From Micavibrio sp. UBA1850 (GTDB lineage: Bacteria; Pseudomonadota; Alphaproteobacteria; Micavibrionales; Micavibrionaceae), in contig DDIM01000018.1 in assembly GCA_002338525.1 (NCBI GenBank), positions 1-25,313 of the forward strand: a stretch of 25,313 nucleotides of DNA. The letters run 5' to 3'. The notes beneath the pieces are model-generated. The model did not search any database. It saw only the letters and a list, made by a program, of their open reading frames with translations, and was not told where the DNA came from. Shown here in pieces: positions 1 through 8,068 of the stretch. Each line of letters starts with the position of its first letter. Within the stretch, counting starts at the first letter, position 1. Position numbers and translations under genes: made by a program.

Positions 1-1
1 C

Positions 2-958
2 GAGCGCGAGGGACGTCGAATATTCCCGCAAGATGCCCTAAGACAACTCAGAGGAATGCTTCATGACTTTAACAACCGTGTTACAAAAATAGAAACTCTC
101 GACTGGCTAATGAGCCGTGGGCATTATGATCCTACAAATTTGGGACGTTCACTAAGAGCATTATATGGTAGAACGCAATTATCCGACGCCCTCAGAAGCA
201 TTGTTATTCCCGTATATAATATCGGCGAGCCAACAGAGGCAAAAAGGAAATCAAAAAACCCAATGAGTGCCATTGGACACCACGCTATCTGGCTCAAAAA
301 AATTACAATTGATAAGGCAAAAACGCCGCAGATCATGACAAAAGTATCTATGTTTGACGCCGTCATGGGAAGCACAGCCGCCCCCACCTATTTCCCTTGT
401 CATGAGTTTGAAGCTGAACTCAATGGCAAAAAAGAGACAATCACTGCCGTTGATGGCAGTATTTTTGACAGCGCCCCCATTACCTACATGTCTCTTCTTC
501 GTCGTCATGTTCCCAAAAACACAAAGATCATTATGATTGTGCTGGGCACGGGTATGAGCAAAATTTCTTACACAAAAGATGAATGGAACAGGTTTGGATC
601 ACTTGGCGTTGTCGATCCCGCTAACAATATGCCTCTTATCAATATTTTCTTTAACGCATCAGAGTCAGCATTGGCAAGCGCGTTCGAAGAAGAATTAGGC
701 GATGGACTTTATGTCTTCAACAAGTCTTTAACGCCCCCTAACTCTAGTAAACTATCAAAAAAGCAGGCGAAAAAAGCACGTGAAGAGCTCAACCTCCCTG
801 ATCAAAATTTAGACGACGCAAGTCCAGAAAATATTGAGCGCCTTAAGACATTTACAGAAACTATCATTCAAGAAAATCAAGAACAGTTTGACCATTTATG
901 CGATTTTCTAGTCGACAACCACAAAAAAAGATCGAAAAAATCGATCTTTGGGTCTTAA
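2..958 (+). CDS. Patatin-like phospholipase, 5'-partial
   Basis: The reading frame is already open at base 2, so the gene starts upstream of the window; the first ATG at 56 is internal. The opening residues (EGRRIFP) resemble the stretch that follows the nucleophile motif in patatins. The GGGxxG oxyanion loop and GxSxG serine must lie outside the window. What remains includes the typical block with AAPTYFP followed by VDGS, where the Asp (codon 452-454) would be the catalytic acid of the Ser-Asp dyad; the usual DGG/DGA is DGS here. Patatins hydrolyse acyl esters of phospholipids or other lipids. The C-terminal 70 residues are charged and helical and end in a Lys-rich tail, with a DFLVDN motif echoed as DFLVEN in the second lipase of this window (minus strand, near 13 kb). 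Family call fairly sure; substrate unknown. Confidence 0.75.
   Translation, partial: EREGRRIFPQDALRQLRGMLHDFNNRVTKIETLDWLMSRGHYDPTNLGRSLRALYGRTQLSDALRSIVIPVYNIGEPTEAKRKSKNPMSAIGHHAIWLKKITIDKAKTPQIMTKVSMFDAVMGSTAAPTYFPCHEFEAELNGKKETITAVDGSIFDSAPITYMSLLRRHVPKNTKIIMIVLGTGMSKISYTKDEWNRFGSLGVVDPANNMPLINIFFNASESALASAFEEELGDGLYVFNKSLTPPNSSKLSKKQAKKAREELNLPDQNLDDASPENIERLKTFTETIIQENQEQFDHLCDFLVDNHKKRSKKSIFGS
927..949 (-). terminator. Intrinsic terminator for the FlaG-like gene
   Basis: A perfect 9-bp stem (AAAGATCGA / TCGATCTTT) with a 5-nt loop. Read on the minus strand it is followed by a run of seven T, so it suits termination of the minus-strand gene ending at 991. It lies inside the last codons of the plus-strand lipase gene. 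The stem is rather AT-rich. Confidence 0.5.
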
Positions 959-990
959 TTTAAAATTTTCAAAATAGAAAATAAAGTACG

Positions 991-1425
991 TTATACGCTT
1001 GTCGATACTTTCACAGCCTCAGGTTTTGGCGCTTGAGGCGCCTCAACATTTACATCTACAGCTTCTGGTTTTTGAACATCAGGCGTCGTAGCCACTTGGG
1101 CATCAAGTTCAACGGCGCTAGGCTCTGCTCTATTTTCGCTAACCGCTTGCGTACTCGCTGACGTTTGCTGAGCTTGTAAATAGGCACGTATCTGCCCCTC
1201 TGTCGGGAACCGTTGAATAGATTCTCCAGTAGAAGAGTCCCTGATCTCAAGGATAGGACGTGGCGAGCTGATATCTAAATCAACATTACGGCTTGAGAAA
1301 TTGGCCGTCTCAACTTTAACATAGTCGGCCGTCTTCGATTCCACAGCTTTTGACACTACAGGAACCGCGCTAGCCGCTTTTAATAGCGGGGCATTTGATA
1401 CCACTGAATTCACAGCTTCTAACAT
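991..1425 (-). CDS. FlaG-like flagellar protein
   Basis: A 144-residue protein with one recognisable block in the middle: PILEIRDSSTGESIQRFP followed by an IRAYLQ helix. This matches the FlaG pattern (hydrophobic-EIRD-x-TGE-x-I-x-x-FP) seen in small proteins near flagellin or hook genes, where FlaG affects filament length. The remaining sequence is low-complexity: an Ala/Val-rich N-terminus and a Pro/Glu/Ala/Val-rich C-terminal third. The start at 1425 is chosen over the in-frame ATG at 1470 because AAAGGAGA sits 7 nt before it and a promoter maps about 50 nt upstream. The gene is divergent from fliF, so a flagellar role is supported by context as well as by the motif. The exact family is not certain, because the short motif carries most of the weight. 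Confidence 0.55.
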   Translation of the reverse strand: MLEAVNSVVSNAPLLKAASAVPVVSKAVESKTADYVKVETANFSSRNVDLDISSPRPILEIRDSSTGESIQRFPTEGQIRAYLQAQQTSASTQAVSENRAEPSAVELDAQVATTPDVQKPEAVDVNVEAPQAPKPEAVKVSTSV

Positions 1426-1432
1426 TTGTTTG

Positions 1433-1440
1433 TCTCCTTT
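1433..1440 (-). promoter_or_regulatory. Ribosome binding site deciding the FlaG-like start
   Basis: AAAGGAGA on the minus strand, 7 nt before the ATG at 1425. The longer alternative start at 1470 has no comparable site and lies only a few bases from the predicted transcription start. Confidence 0.7.
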
Positions 1441-1481
1441 ATGCACGATAAACGTGATACCACGCAACATACACTACTTAT

Positions 1482-1510
1482 ATTATACTAAATCTGGTGC
1501 AATAATGCAA
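1482..1510 (-). promoter_or_regulatory. Sigma-70-type promoter of the FlaG-like gene
   Basis: On the minus strand, TTGCAT (1510-1505) is separated by exactly 17 bp from a perfect TATAAT (1487-1482). The -35 box matches the consensus at only three of six positions. The expected transcription start is near 1475, giving a leader of about 50 nt before the ATG at 1425. Confidence 0.45.
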
Positions 1511-1619
1511 GTTTTTATGTCTATGTCGACGAACCTATGATTTTGATATAAAAAAGGATGTTTATATTAGCATTTGATAAAAACAACTTACTTGGCTGGA
1601 ATCTTTAAAAAAAAACAGC

Positions 1620-1625
1620 TATAAT
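1620..1625 (+). promoter_or_regulatory. Possible -10 element for fliF
   Basis: A perfect TATAAT about 90 bp before the fliF ATG. No good -35 box lies at 16-18 bp, so an activator would probably be needed. In Caulobacter fliF is a CtrA-controlled class II gene, but I see no TTAA-N7-TTAA site here. The predicted transcription start falls on the left arm of the inverted repeat at 1631-1683. Confidence 0.35.
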
Positions 1626-1630
1626 ATGTG

Positions 1631-1683
1631 TAGAGTGTATTTTTTATCGATGCACACCCCCATTCCTTACTAGATACACTCTA
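1631..1683. repeat. 10-bp perfect inverted repeat in the fliF leader
   Basis: TAGAGTGTAT (1631-1640) and ATACACTCTA (1674-1683) are perfect reverse complements separated by 33 nt. The dyad lies between the likely -10 box and the fliF ATG at 1714. It could be a spaced operator or a hairpin at the 5' end of the operon mRNA. Confidence 0.7.
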
Positions 1684-1713
1684 GGCAAAACAAGAAACAT
1701 TTGTGGATTTTCA

Positions 1714-3438
1714 ATGGATAACGCTACTACAGATCAAACGCAGCTATCGACGCAAGGCACTGATAACAATGACAGTCAACCAAGCCCACAGGCAGGCTTG
1801 ATGTCTACGTTGAACCAAATCGGCCCCACAAAGCTAGGGCTGATGGGGGGCGTGCTGTTTATGCTCCTTATGTTTTTTATTTTCGTAACGATGCGTGTTT
1901 CGACACCAGACATGGAAATTGTTTTCTCTGATCTTAGCGCCCCTGACTCCGCTGCATTGGCCACACGATTAGAAGAAGAGCAGATCGCCTACAGTATCTC
2001 AAGCGATGGATCGCAAGTCTTAGTTTCTCAAGATGACATTCCCCGTGCGCGACTAATTGCGGCGCGTGAAGGGGTTCCAAACGGTGGTGGTATAGGTTAT
2101 GAGCTTTTTGACCAGCAAACAGGATTTGGAACAACGAATTCTCAAGAAAAAATCAACCGTAAGCGCGCCCTTGAAGGCGAGCTAGGCCGCACAATCTCAT
2201 CAATCGATCAGGTAAAAAGCGCGCGTGTTCACCTTGTTCTTCCAGAACGCGAACTTTTTAGTCGTGACACAGCGCCCGCCTCTGCCAGTGTTCTTGTTGC
2301 GTTAAAGCGTGGCTCATCTGGTGTATTGGGCCGCGAACAAATCGCAAGCATTCAAGCGCTTGTGGCCTCTGCTGTACCAGACATGAAGCCAAGCGACGTA
2401 TCAATTTCTGATACATCAGGCCGCTTACTTGCCCGCGGTGGTGACGACGAAGATTTACTTATGACGGTGAAGGCCGAAGAAATGCGCCGTAGCTATGAAC
2501 AGCGCATGACACGCGCAATTGAAGAGCTTGTTGGACGCGCTGTTGGGGCAGGCCGTGTGCAAGCCATCGTTGCCGCAGACCTCAACTTTGACCGTGTTAG
2601 TCAAAACGAAGAAATTTATGATCCTGAAAGTCAGGTCGTTAGATCATCTCAACTGGTAGAAGAAAACGCATCGGAACGCGAAGTCGGGGACCAAGGCGTA
2701 AGCGTTGAAAACAACCTGCCTGTTGGCGGGGGCGACCTATTGCTTGATAATGGTCCAACATCACAAAGCTCGCGCCTTGAAGAAACAACAAACTATGAAG
2801 TCAGCCGCATTGTCAAAAACACTGTAAAAGAAGCCGGCGAAATCAAACGTTTGTCTGTGTCTGTTATGGTGGATGGAACATATTCATTAAATGCGGAAGG
2901 TGAACGCGTTTACACACCTCGTAGTGATGAAGAGCTTTCAAAAATCGAGAGCTTAGTGCGCTCTGCGATTGGATTTGACGATGATCGGGGCGATCTGATC
3001 ACGATTGAAACCATGCAGTTTGCAACTCTTGAGGTTGATGATCCGACATTAGAAAATCAAATTATGGGCTTTGAAAAGGGCGATCTTCTTGACGCCGTTG
3101 AAATTCTAACCATCTCTATAATGGGTATATTGGTCATCTTACTGGTTTTACGCCCTATGGTTGGCAAGCTCTTGGAAACAAATCAGGCCGCACACAAAGA
3201 TGCTGAAGAGCTTGAAGAGCAAGCAGCGCTACTTACAGGCTCGTCTAATCCGGCGTTACCTGCGCCTGATTCAGGCTTTTCTCCTGATGTGGCCTCAGGT
3301 GACGAAGATGAGATGATTGATATGAATAAAGTCGATGGTCAGGTCAAAGCCTCATCGATCAAGAAGGTTGAAGATATTGTTGACAGTTATCCTGCCGAGA
3401 CCGTTTCTGTATTGCGGTCATGGATGGCTCACGAGTAA
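1714..3438 (+). CDS. fliF: Flagellar MS-ring protein FliF
   Basis: FliF forms the MS ring in the inner membrane, the base on which the rod, C ring and export gate assemble. The 574-residue length is normal for the family. The first transmembrane segment is at about residues 41-60. It is followed by the periplasmic ring-building motifs, with the typical stretch VPNGGGIGYELFD and the block KSARVHLVLPERELF. A second transmembrane segment is at about 461-480. The last 40 residues (VKASSIKKVEDIVDSYP through LRSWM) match the FliG-binding tail. The ATG at 1714 has no strong Shine-Dalgarno sequence, and an 80-nt leader with a dyad lies upstream. It is the first gene of the run fliF-fliG-fliH-fliN-motA-flbD-flhA. 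The N-terminal 30 residues are polar and rich in Gln, Thr and Asn. Confidence 0.97.
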   Translation: MDNATTDQTQLSTQGTDNNDSQPSPQAGLMSTLNQIGPTKLGLMGGVLFMLLMFFIFVTMRVSTPDMEIVFSDLSAPDSAALATRLEEEQIAYSISSDGSQVLVSQDDIPRARLIAAREGVPNGGGIGYELFDQQTGFGTTNSQEKINRKRALEGELGRTISSIDQVKSARVHLVLPERELFSRDTAPASASVLVALKRGSSGVLGREQIASIQALVASAVPDMKPSDVSISDTSGRLLARGGDDEDLLMTVKAEEMRRSYEQRMTRAIEELVGRAVGAGRVQAIVAADLNFDRVSQNEEIYDPESQVVRSSQLVEENASEREVGDQGVSVENNLPVGGGDLLLDNGPTSQSSRLEETTNYEVSRIVKNTVKEAGEIKRLSVSVMVDGTYSLNAEGERVYTPRSDEELSKIESLVRSAIGFDDDRGDLITIETMQFATLEVDDPTLENQIMGFEKGDLLDAVEILTISIMGILVILLVLRPMVGKLLETNQAAHKDAEELEEQAALLTGSSNPALPAPDSGFSPDVASGDEDEMIDMNKVDGQVKASSIKKVEDIVDSYPAETVSVLRSWMAHE

Positions 3439-3500
3439 AAAAGAACAAAGTTATGTGATGTGAGCTCTATGAATGTGGGCCACAAAAAGGAGTATAAACG

Positions 3501-4517
3501 ATGCGGATGAGAGAAGATTACAGGACGCTATCAGGGAATGAAAAAGCGGCAATCTTCATGTTGGCGCTTGGTGAAGATCATGCGACCAAAATATTCGAGC
3601 ATATGGACGATGAAGAAATCCTCGAGCTATCCCAAACAATGGCGGGATTGGGCCGTGTTGGCTCAAATGTTGTTGAGCGTCTTTTTGTGGATTTTGCAGA
3701 ACAAATGAGTTCAACAAACGCGCTTGTCGGAACAATGGACAGTACAGAGCGACTCCTGGCTAAAGTGCTTGGCGCTGACAAAGTCGATGAGATCATGGAA
3801 GAAATCCGTGGTCCTGCGGGTCGTACAATGTGGGAAAAGCTTGGAAACGTGAACGAAGAAGTCCTTGCCAGCTTTTTACAAAAAGAATACCCCCAAACGG
3901 TTTCAGTGGTTTTGTCAAAAATCAACTCAGACCATGCTGCGCGTGTTCTAGCCCTTCTCCCTGATGCCTTCGCTGTTGAGGTTGTTCACAGAATGCTGAA
4001 GATGGAATCTGTACAAAAAGAAGTCCTCGAAGATGTTGAGCGGACATTGAAAACAGAATTCATGACCAATCTTGCCAAAACACAAAGACGCGATAGTCAC
4101 GAACTTATGGCCGAGATATTCAATAATCTTGACCGCACCATGGAAACAAAATTCTTGGAAGAGCTTGAAGGGACAGCGCCAGAGTCTGCTGATAAGATCA
4201 GAAGCCTGATGTTCACATTTGATGATCTTGTTAAGTTGGATCCAACAGCCATCCAAACATTGGTTCGTGCCATCGATAAAGACAAGCTTCCAACAGCCCT
4301 TAAAGGCGCAACAGACACAATTAAAGATTTGTTTTTCTCAAATATGTCAGAACGTGCCGCCAAAATTATGCAAGAAGACATGGCCGCAATGGGGCCCGTT
4401 CGCTTGAAAGACGTAGAAGAGGCACAAACATATATCGTAAACGTTGCCAAAGACCTTGAGGGCCGCGGTGAGATCATCATCAGTAGCGGTACTGAAGAAG
4501 ACGAAATGATATACTAA
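3501..4517 (+). CDS. fliG: Flagellar motor switch protein FliG
   Basis: FliG is the C-ring protein that bridges FliF and FliM and takes torque from the MotA stator. The 338-residue length is standard. The N-terminal FliF-binding domain begins with LSGNEKAAIFMLALGEDHA. The middle domain carries the EHPQ motif as EYPQ (residues 129-132), followed by the ARVLALLPD helix. The C-terminal domain with the charged torque helix covers roughly residues 195-330 (FDDLVKLDPTAIQTLVR, then SERAAKIMQEDM). The start is well supported by AAAGGAG at 3486-3492, 8 nt before the ATG. The gene follows fliF by 62 bp and precedes the fliH-like gene by 23 bp. The acidic tail (EEDEMIY) is slightly longer than in enteric FliG. 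Confidence 0.97.
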   Translation: MRMREDYRTLSGNEKAAIFMLALGEDHATKIFEHMDDEEILELSQTMAGLGRVGSNVVERLFVDFAEQMSSTNALVGTMDSTERLLAKVLGADKVDEIMEEIRGPAGRTMWEKLGNVNEEVLASFLQKEYPQTVSVVLSKINSDHAARVLALLPDAFAVEVVHRMLKMESVQKEVLEDVERTLKTEFMTNLAKTQRRDSHELMAEIFNNLDRTMETKFLEELEGTAPESADKIRSLMFTFDDLVKLDPTAIQTLVRAIDKDKLPTALKGATDTIKDLFFSNMSERAAKIMQEDMAAMGPVRLKDVEEAQTYIVNVAKDLEGRGEIIISSGTEEDEMIY

Positions 4518-4540
4518 GACAAAGCAATAGACCTTATAAT

Positions 4541-5239
4541 ATGAGCAAAAAAAGATTCTTATTCGACATCCATAACTTTGATAAGCCAGAGCCTAAGCCT
4601 GTGCCTGAAGAGCCTATGGAAGAAAAAGTTGCTCCACCGCCCATGTATTCCGAAGATGAGATGATGGCCATCAAGGAGGTCGCAAAAGAAGACGGAATAA
4701 AGTTAGGTAGACAAGACGGATACCGTGAGTCAGAAGAAGGCTTTACTGGTAAAATACACGAACTTACGCAAACGCTAAGCAACGATGTGAAATTATTACT
4801 TGGCCAAGAAAGACAGCGTCAAGATCAGTTTGAAAATGAACTCAGCGCCCTTGTTCAGCAAACATTGGCAACGGCACTCCCTAATTTGATGAAACAGGGT
4901 GACTTTGATGAATGCTTGGCCACGATTGAGACAACATTAAAACATCACCGTCATTCAGGTCGCCTATTGATTAAGGTTAACAAGGATTACATAGAACCGC
5001 TCGAGACTTATTTCGAGCAATACTTACCCGAGGAAAAAGAGTCGGTTAAGTTTTCCGCGCTGCATAAACCGGCAGAAGACAAAATAAAACACATGACAAT
5101 TGAGTGGGAACACGGCGGCGCCACAAGAGAGCCTGAAGAGTTAAAACAAAATATTTTAAAAGTTCTTGAAGAAGCTCTTGCGCAAAATGACTTAAGCCCT
5201 CAAAATGAAGAAGAAATCAATCAGGAGCCACAAGAATGA
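4541..5239 (+). CDS. fliH: FliH-like flagellar export ATPase regulator
   Basis: A 232-residue, highly charged protein located between fliG and fliN, the usual place of fliH (called flbE in Caulobacter). FliH-type proteins bind and restrain the FliI ATPase and link it to the C ring through FliN. The N-terminus has a Pro/Glu-rich segment (residues 14-35), followed by GxxxG-type helical sequence (GIKLGRQDGYRESEEGF) that resembles the FliH coiled-coil region. A C-terminal alpha/beta portion contains RLLIKVNKDYIEPLETYF, comparable to the FliH/YscL fold. Sequence identity in this family is always low, so the call rests on position, charge pattern and size. It overlaps fliN by 4 nt (ATGA), which indicates translational coupling. 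No fliI or fliM lies in the window. Confidence 0.8.
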   Translation: MSKKRFLFDIHNFDKPEPKPVPEEPMEEKVAPPPMYSEDEMMAIKEVAKEDGIKLGRQDGYRESEEGFTGKIHELTQTLSNDVKLLLGQERQRQDQFENELSALVQQTLATALPNLMKQGDFDECLATIETTLKHHRHSGRLLIKVNKDYIEPLETYFEQYLPEEKESVKFSALHKPAEDKIKHMTIEWEHGGATREPEELKQNILKVLEEALAQNDLSPQNEEEINQEPQE

Positions 5240-5613
5240 ATGACGACGAAGATATAGTAACAGAAGACGACATCAACGATCTTGCTAACAGTCTCAACGA
5301 AATTGAAACCAACGATGGTGGCGATGACGACGATGGATTTGCAGAAGGCGAAGCCATGGCAAAGGATGTCACAGCCATATACGACATTCCTGTGCAAGTC
5401 TCGGCCGTTTTAGGGCATTCAACGATGCAAGTCTCACAACTTCTAAAACTTGGACGTGGCGCGGTTGTTGAGCTTGACCGTAAAGTCGGCGAAGCCGTAG
5501 ACATCTATGTGAACAACAGGCTTGTTGCGCGTGGTGAGGTTGTCGTTGTGGAAGATAAACTGGGTGTCACAATGACAGAGATTGTAAAATCTGACCGTGG
5601 TGGAGACGCTTAA
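5236..5613 (+). CDS. fliN: Flagellar motor switch protein FliN
   Basis: FliN sits at the bottom of the C ring, where it docks FliH and the export ATPase. The first 45 residues are strongly acidic and probably disordered. The SpoA domain follows (about residues 48-120): IPVQVSAVLGHSTMQVSQLLKLGRGAVVELD, then VDIYVNNRLVARGEVVVVEDKLGVTMTEIV, a textbook FliN signature. At 125 residues the length is normal. A CAGGAG ribosome site lies just before the ATG, and the start codon overlaps the stop of the preceding fliH-like gene. motA begins only 3 nt after the stop codon. Confidence 0.96.
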   Translation: MNDDEDIVTEDDINDLANSLNEIETNDGGDDDDGFAEGEAMAKDVTAIYDIPVQVSAVLGHSTMQVSQLLKLGRGAVVELDRKVGEAVDIYVNNRLVARGEVVVVEDKLGVTMTEIVKSDRGGDA

Positions 5614-5616
5614 CAC

Positions 5617-6465
5617 ATGGCAATCGATCAAACACCCCGACAAGACGAAGACAGCATTGCTAACGCTATTCCTGTTAATATCCCAAGCGCGGACAAAAAC
5701 ACAGATCTTGTAACACTGATCGGGCTTGTCACTGCCGTGGGGTTAATTGTTGTCGCGGCCTTGATCGGACAAACGCAAGCCAACTTTTTTAACCTCCCCT
5801 CTCTTCTTATCGTTGTCTTGGGAACCATTGCTGTCACTGCCATTTCTTATACGTCAACGGAACTGCGTGACATTCGCAGATCGCTACCACTTGTTTTTGT
5901 TCGCAAATCATACCGCCAAAAACAAATGGCCGAACAACTCATTAATTTGGCAGTGCGCGCCAAAAAACATGGCACCTTGTCTTTGACGCGTGTCGAAAGT
6001 GAACTTGCCAGAGACCCATACCTTCTAAACGCCATGCAAATGGTATCAGACGGTGTTAACACACAAACAATCGAAACCATTTTATCACAAGCCTCTGAAA
6101 CAGGGCACGAGCGCAAACTCTTTGCAGCGAGCGCCTTACGAAAAGCGGGTGAAGTGGCCCCTGGCATGGGTTTGATTGGAACACTCGTCGGACTTGTCCA
6201 AATGCTAGCACAGCTTGACGACCCCTCTTCTATCGGGCCTGCGATGGCCGTCGCCTTGCTTACAACCTTTTATGGGGCACTTTTGGGAACTGTTATTTTA
6301 ACGCCGCTTGCCACAAAACTTGAGCGATCCGTTGAACAAGAAGCTATGATGCATGATTTGATACGCACAGCGGCAATATCAATGGTTAAGCAAGAAAGCC
6401 CAAGACATTTAGAAGTTTTACTAAACAGTCTTTTACCTGCTCGTTACAGAGTTCGATACTTTTAA
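5617..6465 (+). CDS. motA: Flagellar motor stator protein MotA
   Basis: MotA forms, with MotB, the ion-conducting stator that turns FliG. Four membrane segments are visible at about residues 31-50, 60-78, 182-200 and 208-229, with a large cytoplasmic loop between the second and third. The two family prolines appear as P182 (EVAPGMGLIGTLVGL) and P230 (GTVILTPLATKLE). The 282-residue length fits the MotA/PomA family; whether the ion is H+ or Na+ cannot be told from this. The gene lies 3 nt after fliN and 15 nt before flbD, so it is part of the switch and regulator operon. No motB is present anywhere in the window, so the partner must be encoded elsewhere. Confidence 0.93.
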   Translation: MAIDQTPRQDEDSIANAIPVNIPSADKNTDLVTLIGLVTAVGLIVVAALIGQTQANFFNLPSLLIVVLGTIAVTAISYTSTELRDIRRSLPLVFVRKSYRQKQMAEQLINLAVRAKKHGTLSLTRVESELARDPYLLNAMQMVSDGVNTQTIETILSQASETGHERKLFAASALRKAGEVAPGMGLIGTLVGLVQMLAQLDDPSSIGPAMAVALLTTFYGALLGTVILTPLATKLERSVEQEAMMHDLIRTAAISMVKQESPRHLEVLLNSLLPARYRVRYF

Positions 6466-6480
6466 GAAAGAGACCACCGC

Positions 6481-7947
6481 ATGCGTTTAATGATTGTTGG
6501 CCGTCTTGAAGGCTATATAGGAACAGCTGGTAAAATCGCCCTACAAAGAGGTGCCAAGGTTATCCATTGTGAAGACATTGTTGAAGCCGTTGGCGCGCTT
6601 CGCAACGGCAAGGGGGCAGACATCGCCATGGTTGATGTTAAGCTTCCCATTGCAGACATGGTTAAAAAGCTCAACGACGAGCGCATTCATGTTCCCATTG
6701 TGGCTTGCGGTGTCGCATCAGACACACGTGCAGCAGTCAAAGCCATCCAAGATGGTGCCAAAGAATACGTCCCCCTTCCGCCTGATGCTGACTTGATTGC
6801 AGCCGTCCTTGAAGCTGTTGCCAACGAAAATAACGACATGATTGCAGGTGATCCTGCCATGAAAAAAGTTATGCAGCTGGCTGAAAAAATTGCGCCCAGT
6901 GATGCCACGGTTTTAATTGCCGGGGAATCTGGAACAGGTAAAGAGGTTATGTCGCGCTTTATTCACGACAAATCGAAACGAAGCGGCGGCACGTTTATTG
7001 CGGTCAACTGCGCAGCCATTCCTGAAAACCTGCTTGAATCAGAGCTTTTTGGTCATGAAAAAGGTGCTTTTACGGGCGCGGCAGGCAAACGTATAGGTAA
7101 ATTTGAAGAAGCCAGCGGCGGCACACTTCTCCTCGATGAGGTCAGTGAAATGCACCCCCAACTACAAGCCAAGCTTTTGCGTGCTATCCAAGAAAAAGAA
7201 ATCACACGCATTGGAAGTAACGCAGCCGTTAAAATTGACACACGTATACTTGCGACATCCAACAGAGATTTAGAAAAATCCGTCGAAAAAGGCGAGTTTC
7301 GCGAAGATTTATACTTCCGTCTCAATGTTGTAACACTCAACCTTCCTGCACTTCGTGAGCGCCCATCTGATATTCTACCTTTGGCTGAGTTCTTTGCGAA
7401 TAAATTTGCCGAAGAAAATGGCGTAGAGGCAAAGCCGTTATCTGCCGAGGCAAAAGAAAAGCTTCAAGCCTATAAATGGCGGGGTAATATTCGAGAATTA
7501 GAAAACACAATGCACCGCGCTATTCTGATCTCCTTGGAAGATGAGATCGAAGCAGATGCCATTCATATTTCAGACAGCGCGTTTTCAAATAACAACAGCA
7601 GCAGCAGCACGCAAAGTGCGGCTACAAACGCGCCAAGTCTAAGCGGCGTATCATCTGCCACACAACAAAGCGAGCCCCTCGCCTCAAACAGCGCGCCTAA
7701 CAGCACGCCAGATAATGCGGCACCAGATACAGCAACAGCCACACCAGACGTACAAAATCCTGGCGGTGTCGAAGGGCTTGTTGGGAAAACAATTGCCGAT
7801 GTTGAACGTCAAATGATCTTAAATACACTTGATCACTGCTTGGGCAACAGAACCCACGCGGCAAAAGTATTGGGCATTTCAATTCGCACATTGCGTAATA
7901 AACTCAATCAATACAAAGATGCGGGAATAGACATCCCCACGGCCTAA
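6481..7947 (+). CDS. flbD: Sigma-54-dependent flagellar regulator FlbD
   Basis: A bacterial enhancer-binding protein that activates sigma-54 promoters; in Caulobacter FlbD controls mid and late flagellar genes together with FliX. The N-terminal receiver-like domain (1-115) has an Asp at 52, but the usual acidic pair near residues 7-9 is missing (IVGRLEG) and the conserved Lys position reads VPLPP. The AAA+ domain is intact: Walker A GESGTGKE (148-155), the sigma-54 contact loop GAFTGA (195-200) and Walker B LLLDE (216-220). A long Ser/Asn/Thr/Pro-rich linker (about 367-430) leads to a Fis-type helix-turn-helix (VERQMILNTLDHCLGN through RTLRNKLNQY). The short gap after motA holds AGAAAGAG as a ribosome site. 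A matching sigma-54 promoter is found upstream of flgI in this window. Confidence 0.93.
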   Translation: MRLMIVGRLEGYIGTAGKIALQRGAKVIHCEDIVEAVGALRNGKGADIAMVDVKLPIADMVKKLNDERIHVPIVACGVASDTRAAVKAIQDGAKEYVPLPPDADLIAAVLEAVANENNDMIAGDPAMKKVMQLAEKIAPSDATVLIAGESGTGKEVMSRFIHDKSKRSGGTFIAVNCAAIPENLLESELFGHEKGAFTGAAGKRIGKFEEASGGTLLLDEVSEMHPQLQAKLLRAIQEKEITRIGSNAAVKIDTRILATSNRDLEKSVEKGEFREDLYFRLNVVTLNLPALRERPSDILPLAEFFANKFAEENGVEAKPLSAEAKEKLQAYKWRGNIRELENTMHRAILISLEDEIEADAIHISDSAFSNNNSSSSTQSAATNAPSLSGVSSATQQSEPLASNSAPNSTPDNAAPDTATATPDVQNPGGVEGLVGKTIADVERQMILNTLDHCLGNRTHAAKVLGISIRTLRNKLNQYKDAGIDIPTA

Positions 7948-8068
7948 AAGCCACGATATCCGTTTGCATCAAATCATTTCCACGCGTACAATAAAATAGA
8001 GAGCATAGTCTGCGCTCTTATTCTTATACCTGTAATAAATTTGAACGGCATAATTCACGCAATCGATC

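Noticed and set aside
1591..1606. TTGGCTGG segment before fliF as a sigma-54 promoter
   Set aside because: The -12 GC is absent at the required spacing.
3578..3925. 115-codon minus-strand ORF inside fliG
   Set aside because: Ser/Ile-rich shadow of a well-supported gene, with no ribosome site or motif.
4097..4480. 127-codon minus-strand ORF inside fliG
   Set aside because: Shadow frame of fliG with no independent support.
7588..7611. Short AAC/AGC trinucleotide run in flbD
   Set aside because: It encodes the flexible Ser/Asn linker between the AAA+ and DNA-binding domains and is ordinary low-complexity sequence, not a CRISPR or functional repeat.
8047..8060. GG-N10-GC spacing like a sigma-54 promoter just before flhA
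   Set aside because: Outside the invariant dinucleotides the match is poor, and transcription would begin at about 8072, inside the chosen flhA start. It would only work if translation began at 8117.
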